Positions 14,889-21,166 of a DNA stretch of 21,166 bases are shown here, one piece after another (positions within the stretch are counted from its first letter, which is position 1; each line of letters opens with the position of its first letter). The position numbers and the translations under genes were made by a program. This DNA is from DASRAP01 sp035277145 (GTDB taxonomy: Bacteria > Gemmatimonadota > Gemmatimonadetes > Gemmatimonadales > Gemmatimonadaceae). Under the pieces are notes generated by a model. That model searched no databases. It worked only from the letters and a program-made list of their open reading frames with translations, and had not been told where the DNA came from. The stretch is from NCBI GenBank assembly GCA_035277145.1, contig DATELA010000027.1, positions 1 through 21,166 on the forward strand. Direction: 5' to 3'.

Positions 14889-14916
14889 CTCGTCCTCTCG
14901 TCTTCTCGTCTTCTGT
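14889..14916. repeat. Octamer tandem repeat CTCGTCTT filling a gene gap
   Basis: Three copies of CTCGTCYT (14889-14896, 14897-14904, 14905-14912) and a partial fourth fill the entire gap between the MacB-like permease stop and the TolC start. On the transcribed strand it reads AAGACGAG, the same octamer as at 3411-3445 but in the opposite orientation to the genes. Its GAGAGG variant may double as ribosome-binding site for the TolC-like gene. Confidence 0.9.
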
Positions 14917-16305
14917 TTATTCGTACCGCAAGCACGTGATCGGATCCTGCTTCGCCGCGCGGTGCGCCGGCACAATACCGAACACCAGACCGACCGTACA
15001 CGACACACCGAACGCGACGACCACCGACACCGCCGACACGAGCGTCTCGATCCCGGCGAACTGTTCGATCGCCATGCTGAACGCGGTTCCCGTGATGATT
15101 CCCGCGACACCGCCCGCAACGGAAATGAGCACGGCTTCCGTGAGGAACTGCGCGAGGATATTCGTTTGCGTCGCGCCCATGGCGCGGCGCACACCGATCT
15201 CGCGAATACGTTCGAGAATCGACGCGAGCATGATGTTCATGATCCCGATGCCGCCGACAATGAGCGAGATCGACGCGATTGCACCGAGTACGACGTTGAA
15301 AATCGTGCGCGTCCGCTGTTCTTGTTTCAGTAACAGCTCGGGGACCGTGACTTCGAAATCGGTGACATTGTTGTGCCGGCGCAGAAGCATGCGTTGCGCA
15401 ACATTCGCGACCGCACCAATCGTCTTCGTGTCCGACACGCGAACCACCACGCGATCGAGCTGATGGTAGTTCGTTCGCTCGCGCCGCTCTTCTTCGGTCT
15501 CGGTTGCACTGTCCGCGCTGATCGCCACGTACTGTCGCGACGCCATCTCGATGTCCTGCTTGGTCACGATGGTGCGGTCGCGAAAGCGCCGCAGCATCGT
15601 GGTCACCGGGATGTACACGTCCATGTTTGCGTCGCGAATCCCGAGCCGGTCTGATGCACCCGCTGACACCTGACGATCGGTGAGCACGCCGACCACAGTT
15701 ACCCACGAACCGCCGACTTTCAGCTGCCGTCCAATCGGATCTTCAGTCGTGAAGAATCGCGCGCGCACACCGTGCCCAATGATTGCGACCGCGCTGGCCT
15801 CGGCGAGATGACGGTCAACGAACCAGCTGCCGCGCGCGAGCGAAAGGTTCAGCATGCGGAAATACGCCGTGTCGACACCGACGAGCTTGCCCGAACGGCG
15901 ACGGCCTTCGCGCGAGAACAGCGAGTTGAGCACAATCTCCGCGCTCATCGATTCGACCGACGGGACCGCGGCGAGCGCCTGCGCGTCGGCGTACGTGAGA
16001 CCGGGTGTAAATCGCTTTGCGTCCTTCTTGTCTTCGTCTTTGGTTTCGCCTTCTTCCTGCTCGATCAGCGGTGTGATGACCACGTTGTTGGTGCCGAGCA
16101 GCCGCATCTGCTCGATGATCTCACGCTCGGCGCCTTTGCCGATCGCGAGCATGGCAATAACTGACGCGACGCCGAACAGGATGCCGAGCGATGTGAGCGC
16201 AGCGCGAAGCCGGTTGTGCGCAACGGCTTCGAGCGCGGTGCGTGTGCTGAACGCGGTGAGCGCAGCGAACCCGCGCCACCGCGTCGACCAATCGTTAGCG
16301 GCCAC
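14917..16305 (-). CDS. MacB-like ABC transporter permease (MacB periplasmic domain plus FtsX)
   Basis: The protein has 462 residues from the GTG at 16305. The first membrane helix (about residues 38-58, GILFGVASVIAMLAIGKGAE) is followed by a periplasmic core domain (about 60-330) and three FtsX-type C-terminal helices (about 333-362, 387-415, 420-445), with the conserved GIGIMNIMLASILERIREIG and RRAMGAT loop. This is the MacB topology without its N-terminal ATPase. MacB-type permeases act by moving the periplasmic domain against an adaptor and TolC to expel peptides, macrolides or lipoproteins. An acidic, lysine-rich stretch at about residues 82-96 (EQEEGETKDEDKKD) is an odd surface insertion. 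Its start overlaps the adaptor gene by 11 bp. No ATPase gene lies beside it. Confidence 0.93.
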   Translation of the reverse strand: MAANDWSTRWRGFAALTAFSTRTALEAVAHNRLRAALTSLGILFGVASVIAMLAIGKGAEREIIEQMRLLGTNNVVITPLIEQEEGETKDEDKKDAKRFTPGLTYADAQALAAVPSVESMSAEIVLNSLFSREGRRRSGKLVGVDTAYFRMLNLSLARGSWFVDRHLAEASAVAIIGHGVRARFFTTEDPIGRQLKVGGSWVTVVGVLTDRQVSAGASDRLGIRDANMDVYIPVTTMLRRFRDRTIVTKQDIEMASRQYVAISADSATETEEERRERTNYHQLDRVVVRVSDTKTIGAVANVAQRMLLRRHNNVTDFEVTVPELLLKQEQRTRTIFNVVLGAIASISLIVGGIGIMNIMLASILERIREIGVRRAMGATQTNILAQFLTEAVLISVAGGVAGIITGTAFSMAIEQFAGIETLVSAVSVVVAFGVSCTVGLVFGIVPAHRAAKQDPITCLRYE

Positions 16306-17677
16306 CCGACTTCGCGGCTGAAGGCGTCGTCGGTGCTTTCTTCGTCGCTGAGTCCGGTTTTACAGGAACGGACTTTGTTGCCGGTGCGTCGGCACCCGCC
16401 GGGGGAGACGCGGCACCTGTCAATCGCTCGGCGGTCAGCGTGGCGGCGTCGCGCGGTGGAATCAGCAGCACTTCGTCGCCGTCGCTAAGTCCGCGCTTGA
16501 TGACGACGTGCGAGTCGTTCATCTCACCCGTTTCGACTTCTTGCTTCACCACACCGCCACCGTTGCGCTTGAACACGTACGGGATGTTGTCGTAGCTGGT
16601 AATTGCTTCGAGCGGCACGCTGAGTACGTCCTTGAGCGCCATCGTTTCGATCGCGTTCGAGGTCGTCATGCCTGGGCGGAGTGTCGTGTCCGATTCGACG
16701 ACTTCGATCTTGACTTCAAACACTTTGGCGTCGCTGTTGGGCCGTTCTTCGCCGACGTTTGCAACCGCGACCACTTTTCCGTTGAGTTTTTTCGATGGGT
16801 CCGAATCGAGCGAGATCGCGACCGGCTGGCCGACGGCGACACGGCGCACGTCGATTTCGTTCACGTACGTCATCGATTCCATCTTGGTGAGATCGGGGAG
16901 TGTTGCCACGCCCACGCCGTCCCACGGACTGATGGTCGAGCCGGTGCCTTTCTTTTTTCCTGAGTAGTCGCGGACGTAGATGACCATGCCGGGCGACGGC
17001 GCACGCACGGTGAAGTTCTGCATGACGTCCTGCACCATTGTCAGCCACATCTTGTTGCGATCGAGATCGGTGCTGACCTCGCGCATCTTCGCCTTGGCTT
17101 GCTCGCCGCGCGTGACATAGTCCACGCGTCCCTGCTTGAGCGCACGATCCGCTTTCTCGTAGTCGATTTCCGCCTGGCGTTTCACCGACGGTGCTTCGAA
17201 CGCGGCTTGCTCCTTGCCGATACGGCGCTCTTCGAGCGCGACTTCCATCGTGCGGAGATCTTCGCGCGCTTTCGACAGGTTGAGGGTCGTGTCGAGCTGC
17301 GCCTGCTCGAACACCGCCTGCGCACGCGCGAGCGACAGGTTGTAGTTGTTGACTTGCGTCATGAGCGGCGAGCGATCGAGTTCCGCGACGACATCGCCGG
17401 ATTTCACGACCGTGCCCTCGGGTACAATCGAACTGATCTTCAATTGACCACCGCCGATGCGGTCGACGTTGTTCGGCAGTGGGATAGTTATGGATGACTT
17501 GGCGCGCAGGTCGCCGGCGACGGTGACCATGACGCGGAAATCACCGCGCGCCGCACGCGCGGTGAGATTCGCTTCGTCAGCGCCGGCGTTGCGCTTCGCC
17601 GCAACAACGCCCACCACCGCGACAATGACGGTAATCGCCGCAAACAGGGTCCAGCGTGACCGAAACAGGCGAAGCAT
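16295..17677 (-). CDS. Efflux periplasmic adaptor (MacA/HlyD-type membrane fusion protein)
   Basis: The protein has 460 residues from the ATG at 17677. One N-terminal membrane anchor is at about 10-27, followed by a lipoyl-like half motif (VMVTVAGDLRAKSS, then VPEGTVVKSGDVVAELD), a coiled-coil hairpin at about 105-215 rich in Arg, Lys, Glu and Ala, and a beta-barrel domain with TYVNEIDVRRVAVGQPVAISLD and LRPGMTTSNAIE. The C-terminal 50 residues are Pro-, Ala- and Lys-rich and probably disordered. It would bridge the MacB-like permease and the TolC-like channel. It is the first gene of the efflux set and is preceded by a 295-bp regulatory spacer. No clear ribosome-binding site precedes the ATG. 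Confidence 0.93.
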   Translation of the reverse strand: MLRLFRSRWTLFAAITVIVAVVGVVAAKRNAGADEANLTARAARGDFRVMVTVAGDLRAKSSITIPLPNNVDRIGGGQLKISSIVPEGTVVKSGDVVAELDRSPLMTQVNNYNLSLARAQAVFEQAQLDTTLNLSKAREDLRTMEVALEERRIGKEQAAFEAPSVKRQAEIDYEKADRALKQGRVDYVTRGEQAKAKMREVSTDLDRNKMWLTMVQDVMQNFTVRAPSPGMVIYVRDYSGKKKGTGSTISPWDGVGVATLPDLTKMESMTYVNEIDVRRVAVGQPVAISLDSDPSKKLNGKVVAVANVGEERPNSDAKVFEVKIEVVESDTTLRPGMTTSNAIETMALKDVLSVPLEAITSYDNIPYVFKRNGGGVVKQEVETGEMNDSHVVIKRGLSDGDEVLLIPPRDAATLTAERLTGAASPPAGADAPATKSVPVKPDSATKKAPTTPSAAKSGGR

Positions 17678-17785
17678 CGCGAACTCGTATCGTTTGGGTG
17701 CGGAACACGTGTCGTGCGATCTCTCAGGTGCTTAGTGTCCTGCGGCGTGACGGTGGTTGCCGCGCGTTGCCGCCAGGCCAATACG

Positions 17786-17812
17786 GTCTTTGACACCGCT
17801 CGGTGTCGAAGT
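17786..17812. promoter_or_regulatory. Perfect palindrome GACACCG-CT-CGGTGTC, candidate operator
   Basis: The 7-bp arms at 17792-17798 and 17801-17807 are perfectly complementary around a 2-bp centre, and flanking CTT/AAG bases extend the symmetry to about 24 bp. It lies about 10-25 bases downstream of the likely transcription start of the efflux set, a typical repressor position. A TetR-, MarR- or similar dimeric repressor could bind; no regulator gene is in the window. Confidence 0.5.
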
Positions 17813-17822
17813 GTTGGCTTCC

Positions 17823-17851
17823 ATAGTATTGGTTTTGCGACACACTCGTTA
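17823..17851 (-). promoter_or_regulatory. Possible promoter of the efflux set
   Basis: On the minus strand TACTAT (17828-17823) matches a -10 box, putting transcription start near 17816 and leaving a leader of about 140 bases before the adaptor ATG. The -35 position holds TAACGA, a poor match, which fits a promoter that needs an activator. Confidence 0.4.
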
Positions 17852-17875
17852 TGACCGTAACGGATTCTTAACGGA
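17847..17875. promoter_or_regulatory. 11-bp-period direct repeats, candidate OmpR/PhoB-type site
   Basis: TCCGTTA occurs twice on the minus strand (17875-17869 and 17864-17858) separated by exactly four bases. Seven-base repeats with 11-bp spacing are the usual target form for OmpR/PhoB-family response regulators. An inverted repeat CGTTA-N6-TAACG (17847-17862) overlaps it. The site lies about 40-60 bases upstream of the proposed start of transcription. No response-regulator gene is in the window. Confidence 0.45.
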
Positions 17876-17906
17876 CACGACGGCTACGCCTAATGTTTCC
17901 GTGGCG

Positions 17907-17918
17907 TTGGCGCGCCAA
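17907..17918. repeat. 12-bp perfect palindrome TTGGCGCGCCAA
   Basis: A self-complementary dodecamer lies about 55 bp downstream of the ABC-2 permease stop. It could be part of a terminator or a protein site, but it has no loop and no U-run, and in GC-rich DNA it may be chance. Confidence 0.4.
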
Positions 17919-17972
17919 AGCGTCGCTCAGCGAACTCCGGCGCCGCGGCGTAACGCAGTGTTCAGCGTGCGG

Positions 17973-19103
17973 TCACGCGGTCGTCTTTCTAAAGCGCGAG
18001 GCTGCGAAGAGCAGCACGACCGCCCCCATCACGTACAGTGTGACAATCTCCCCCTGCAGAACGTCCCACCCTCCTCCCCGGAGGAAAATGCTGCGCACCA
18101 CGATCAGGAAGTGTCGCATCGGATTGAACAACGTCAGCGTCTGAAACGCGGGCGGCATCGCATCGATCGGGAACATGAATCCCGACAGGAACATTGCCGG
18201 CAAGAAGAACAGGAACATCGACATGAACGCTTCCTGCTGCGTTTTCGACACGGTCGAGATCCACAAACCGATGCCGAGCCCTGCGAGGATGTAGCCGATC
18301 GCGGCGACGAGCAGCAGCGCAAAGTTGCCGCGCAGCGGAATGTCGAACAGCAAGAGCGCCGTCGCCGTTACGAGGAACAGATCGACGAGCGCGATGAACA
18401 CGACCGGCAACGTCTTACCCAGAATGAGTTCGGTCGGTTTGAGCGGACTCACCATCAACTGCTCGAGCGTGCCGATCTCGCGCTCACGCACCACGGCCAG
18501 CGACGTCAGCAACAAGCACATCATGAACATCACCGTCGCGATGACGCCGGGAACGTTGTAAACCTGGCTCTTGAGATTCGGGTTGTACCACGCGCGACTG
18601 CGAAAGTCGACACCCGCAGGCAGCGGCGTCGTAGATGCGCGCGCCGCAACGCGAGCGCCTTCACGCAAACCAAACCGTGAAATGATTTGTGTCGCGTACC
18701 CAAGCGCGACGTTCGCCGTGTTCGCGCTACTCCCATCCACCAGCAACTGCACAGAAGCCTCTCGGCCCGATGCGAGATCCGCGGAGAATCCGCGCGGGAT
18801 TTCCACGCCGAGCACGGCGTCGCCGTGATCCAGCGCGCGTACCACGTCGGCTGGTGTGTTGGCGTTCGCTTCGACGCGGAAGTAGTCCGCCGCGGTGAGT
18901 GCAGCCACGAGCGCGCGCGATTCCGTCGTTGCGTCGCGATCGAACACGATTGTGCGCACGTGTCGCACGTCGGTGTTGACGACGAATCCGAAAATCAACA
19001 CCTGCAACACGGGCGAGATGAACATCATCCGCGCTGCGCGCGGATCGCGGAGCGTCTGCCGGAATTCCTTCCGGATCAGTTGCCAGAGCCGGCCGCGGTT
19101 CAC
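17973..19103 (-). CDS. ABC-2 type transporter permease, second subunit (YbhR-like)
   Basis: The protein has 376 residues from the GTG at 19103, chosen because GTGA overlaps the stop of the preceding permease and because the family N-terminus (LWQLIRKEFRQTLRDPRAARMMFISP) starts there; the open frame further upstream is out-of-frame sequence of that gene. The ABC-2 layout is one membrane helix near residue 25-45, a large extracytoplasmic domain (about 50-180) and five helices from about 180 to 370, with VREREIGTLEQLMVSPLKPTE after the second helix and NPMRHFLIVVRSIFLRG near the end. With its partner permease and the ATPase it forms an exporter like E. coli YbhFSR, which is linked to drug and cation efflux. 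The substrate here is unknown. Confidence 0.92.
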   Translation of the reverse strand: MNRGRLWQLIRKEFRQTLRDPRAARMMFISPVLQVLIFGFVVNTDVRHVRTIVFDRDATTESRALVAALTAADYFRVEANANTPADVVRALDHGDAVLGVEIPRGFSADLASGREASVQLLVDGSSANTANVALGYATQIISRFGLREGARVAARASTTPLPAGVDFRSRAWYNPNLKSQVYNVPGVIATVMFMMCLLLTSLAVVREREIGTLEQLMVSPLKPTELILGKTLPVVFIALVDLFLVTATALLLFDIPLRGNFALLLVAAIGYILAGLGIGLWISTVSKTQQEAFMSMFLFFLPAMFLSGFMFPIDAMPPAFQTLTLFNPMRHFLIVVRSIFLRGGGWDVLQGEIVTLYVMGAVVLLFAASRFRKTTA

Positions 19104-20221
19104 TCGATCTCCTTGCGGAACGAGCGCACGGCGAGCGTAAGCCCGATTGTCGCGAACGCGATCATCGCGAGTCCCTGGGCCCACAACACCGGGATCCCGA
19201 CGCCTTTCAAAAAGATTCCGCGCGTCACGTTGATGAAGTAGCGCGCCGGCACTGCGTGTGAGATGGCTTGCAACAGAATCGGCATGTTGCCGATGTCGTA
19301 CATGAAACCCGACAACATGTTGGACGGCAGAAACGTCGCCTGCATTGCCGTTTGCGTCGCCAGCAATTGCGACTTGATAGCGGCGCTGATCCAGATGCCC
19401 AGGCCGAGCGAACCGATCAGGAAGAGCGTCGCCATGGCGAACAACAGCACGGGATTCCCGCGCAACGGTACGCCAAACACGAACATGCCGATGAGCACAA
19501 CGGCGAGCATGTCGATCAAACCGATCACGAGATACGGGAGCAGTTTGCCCAGCACGACTTCCGCGGAATGCACGGGCGTTGCAGCGAGTTGCTCCATGGT
19601 CCCGCGTTCCCACTCGCGCGCAATCGTCAACGCCGTGAGTTGTGCCGCGATCACCATCATCACGATGGCGATGAGCCCAGGCACGATCATGTTGCTGCTC
19701 GTGAGTGTCTCGTTATACCAGACGCGCCCCTGCACGACAATCGGCGGACGTATGTCCTGCATGCCGAGCGCAGCGCGCGCCGAATATGCGAGCACGATGC
19801 TGTTTGCATAGTTGAGCGCGATCGACGCGGTATTTGCGTCGGCACCATCGACCAACGCCTGCACCGGCGCGGGACGGCCCGCCGCGAGTTCCGCCTGAAA
19901 GCCCGACGGAATGGTCACCACCATCCGGACGCGGGCGCGATCGAGCAACGGCGCCACCTCGGCGTCGCGCGTCAAACGTTCAGTAACGCGGAACCATCCC
20001 GAGCCTTGAAACGCTTCAACGAGTTCACGACTGCGCGGCGTGAGATCCTGATCCAGCACACCAAGCTTGATGTCCTTCACATCGAAGCTGATGACGTACC
20101 CAAAGAACAGAATCATCGCGGCCGGCACGATGAACCCCATCGCGAGGCTGCGTGGATCGCGACGCAATTGCATTGCTTCTTTGCGTGCGATCGCAAACAG
20201 TCGCTGCGCGCTCAGCTTCAT
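19100..20221 (-). CDS. ABC-2 type transporter permease, first subunit (YbhS-like)
   Basis: The protein has 373 residues from the ATG at 20221, which overlaps the ATPase stop as ATGA. It opens with RLFAIARKEAMQLRRDPRSLA, then a membrane helix at about 25-45, an extracytoplasmic domain to about 170 and a five-helix block to the end. The hallmark AREWERGTMEQLAATPVHSAE loop and PARYFINVTRGIFLKG near the C-terminus identify the ABC-2 family. It shares a clear common ancestor with the next permease (same domain plan and similar loops), so the pair probably makes a heterodimeric channel. Both overlaps of 4 bp suggest equal, coupled production of the three subunits. Confidence 0.93.
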   Translation of the reverse strand: MKLSAQRLFAIARKEAMQLRRDPRSLAMGFIVPAAMILFFGYVISFDVKDIKLGVLDQDLTPRSRELVEAFQGSGWFRVTERLTRDAEVAPLLDRARVRMVVTIPSGFQAELAAGRPAPVQALVDGADANTASIALNYANSIVLAYSARAALGMQDIRPPIVVQGRVWYNETLTSSNMIVPGLIAIVMMVIAAQLTALTIAREWERGTMEQLAATPVHSAEVVLGKLLPYLVIGLIDMLAVVLIGMFVFGVPLRGNPVLLFAMATLFLIGSLGLGIWISAAIKSQLLATQTAMQATFLPSNMLSGFMYDIGNMPILLQAISHAVPARYFINVTRGIFLKGVGIPVLWAQGLAMIAFATIGLTLAVRSFRKEIE

Positions 20222-21166
20222 CCAGCGACCGCTCCGCCTTCTCGGCGAATGAGCGAGACGAACACGTCTTCGAGCGACGGTCGCACCGGCCCGATGTGCT
20301 GCGTGGTCACACCGCGCGACGCAAGAAACGCGGGCAACGCAGATGTAGCGGCACTCGCATCGCGCACCACGACGTGCACGCCGCGGCCAAACATCGCCGC
20401 TTCGACAACACCAGGCGCATCGCGTAGTGCCTGTGCCGCTGTCGCACCATCGCTCACGTCGAGCTGCAGAATCGGTTCGACCATTTGCTCGCGGAGCGCC
20501 GCCGGACGGTCGAGCGCAATCAACTTGCCGCGATTCATCAGCGCGAGCCGGTTACAGTACTCGGCCTCTTCCATGTAATGAGTGCTCACAAACACGGTCG
20601 TTCCGCGTTCCGCGAGCGAGTAAATGAGATCCCAGAAGTTGCGCCGCGACGTTGGGTCTACACCTGACGTCGGTTCGTCGAGAAACAACACCGGCGGTTC
20701 GTGCATCACCGCACACCCGAGCGCGAGCCGCTGTTTCCAGCCGAGTGGTAGCGCGCCCGTGAGTTTCGCGCGCTGATCCTTGAGGCCCGACATCTCGAGC
20801 ACCCATTCACGCCGCTCGCGCAATCTCGCGCCTGTCACCTGATACAAGCCCGCGAAGAACGAAATGTTTTCTTCGACGGTGAGCTCTCCGTACAGCGAAA
20901 AGAGCTGCGACATGTAGCCGATCTTTTCCTTGATCAGCTCCGCTTCGGTGCGAATGTCGAGCCCCACAACGCGTCCCGTGCCTGATGTCGGTGCAAGCAG
21001 TCCAGTGAGCACTTTGATGGTCGTTGTCTTCCCTGCACCGTTCGGCCCGAGAAATCCGAAGATCTCTCCGGTGTTAACGGAGAAGGACACACGGTCGACG
21101 GCAGTGAATGCGCCGAACGTGCGCGTGAGATCGGTGACTTCAACGGCTGACAAAGGGGTGGGGGGT
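20218..21166 (-). CDS. ABC transporter ATP-binding protein (YbhF-like), 5' end uncertain
   Basis: The frame stays open to the edge of the window. The first start codon inside is a TTG at 21153 with no ribosome-binding site, so the true start may lie just outside. At least 311 residues are visible. Counted from that TTG, Walker A GPNGAGKTTT is near 37-46, the Q-loop GYMSQLFSLYGELTVEENI near 79-97, the signature is the YbhF-type LPLGWKQRLALG instead of LSGGQ, and Walker B with D-loop is VLFLDEPTSGVDP, followed by the switch His in STHYMEEAEYC. A C-terminal extension of about 90 residues ends in RPSLEDVFVSLIRR, as usual for ABC-2 exporter ATPases. It powers the two permeases encoded after it. 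In E. coli an adaptor gene (ybhG) precedes ybhF; it may lie beyond the window. Confidence 0.93.
   Translation of the reverse strand, partial: PPTPLSAVEVTDLTRTFGAFTAVDRVSFSVNTGEIFGFLGPNGAGKTTTIKVLTGLLAPTSGTGRVVGLDIRTEAELIKEKIGYMSQLFSLYGELTVEENISFFAGLYQVTGARLRERREWVLEMSGLKDQRAKLTGALPLGWKQRLALGCAVMHEPPVLFLDEPTSGVDPTSRRNFWDLIYSLAERGTTVFVSTHYMEEAEYCNRLALMNRGKLIALDRPAALREQMVEPILQLDVSDGATAAQALRDAPGVVEAAMFGRGVHVVVRDASAATSALPAFLASRGVTTQHIGPVRPSLEDVFVSLIRREGGAVAG

Noticed and set aside
14889..15194. N-terminal extension of the TolC-like protein
   Set aside because: It lies within the MacB-like permease gene in another frame; the signal peptide starts at 14888.
17757..18680. Plus-strand open frame (307 codons)
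   Set aside because: Antisense to the second ABC-2 permease; its product is a low-complexity Arg/His/Gln sequence, and it crosses the regulatory spacer without family-like sequence.
19104..19613. N-terminal extension of the second ABC-2 permease
   Set aside because: This stretch is the preceding permease gene in another frame; the GTGA overlap gives a natural start at 19103.
19268..20578. Long plus-strand open frame (436 codons)
   Set aside because: It is antisense to the first ABC-2 permease and the ATPase gene, and is rich in His, Arg and Gln without any domain or signal. It is a GC-rich shadow frame.

Overview
The window is 21.2 kb of GC-rich, densely coding DNA from a Gram-negative-type (diderm) bacterium. 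It encodes outer-membrane barrels, periplasmic adaptors, lipoproteins and signal peptides. The gene content (CBM9/DUF5916 outer-membrane protein, DUF2911, YfiT-like DinB protein, MacB-type and YbhFSR-type export systems, HrpB) and the codon style suggest a Gemmatimonadota-like organism. That is a guess from gene content; no rRNA or marker gene is present to settle it. There are no tRNAs, rRNAs, CRISPR arrays, transposases or phage genes.

Layout. (1) Positions 1-1131 (+) hold the 3' part of a protein with a glycosidase-like segment and a C-terminal DOMON/CBM9-like domain. It converges, with a 3-bp gap, on a minus-strand run (4582-1135) encoding a DUF2911 protein, a DinB/YfiT-like metal enzyme and a TPR plus outer-membrane beta-barrel protein of YaiO type. 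(2) A divergent spacer (4583-4845) leads into a large CBM9-DUF5916 outer-membrane barrel protein (4846-7410, +). (3) Convergent to it is a lipoprotein M19 membrane dipeptidase (8739-7540, -), and divergent from that is the helicase hrpB (8809-11289, +). (4) All remaining genes are on the minus strand. In transcription order they are an ABC-2 exporter (ATPase, permease, permease; 21166-17973), a regulatory spacer, a MacB-like efflux set (adaptor, permease, TolC-like protein; 17677-13419), and a four-gene set (VOC lipoprotein, mscL, YjbQ, DUF4126; 13255-11399).

How the genes work together. The two export modules resemble E. coli YbhFSR and MacA-MacB-TolC. The ABC-2 set is coupled by 4-base start/stop overlaps. 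The second set has adaptor, permease and outer-membrane channel but no ATPase gene in between, so its ATPase must be encoded elsewhere. The spacer in front of the adaptor has a possible -10 element, an 11-bp-period direct repeat of OmpR/PhoB type and a GACACCG/CGGTGTC palindrome, so the efflux set looks independently regulated.

The most unusual signal is in the gaps. Several intergenic spacers consist almost entirely of short tandem or inverted repeats, each with a different unit: 7/14 bp at 7414-7551, 16 bp at 11289-11394, 8 bp at both 3411-3445 and 14889-14916, and a long imperfect palindrome at 13276-13420. Both convergent gaps that are not simply 3 bp long are filled this way, and one repeat supplies the last codons and stop of the dipeptidase gene.
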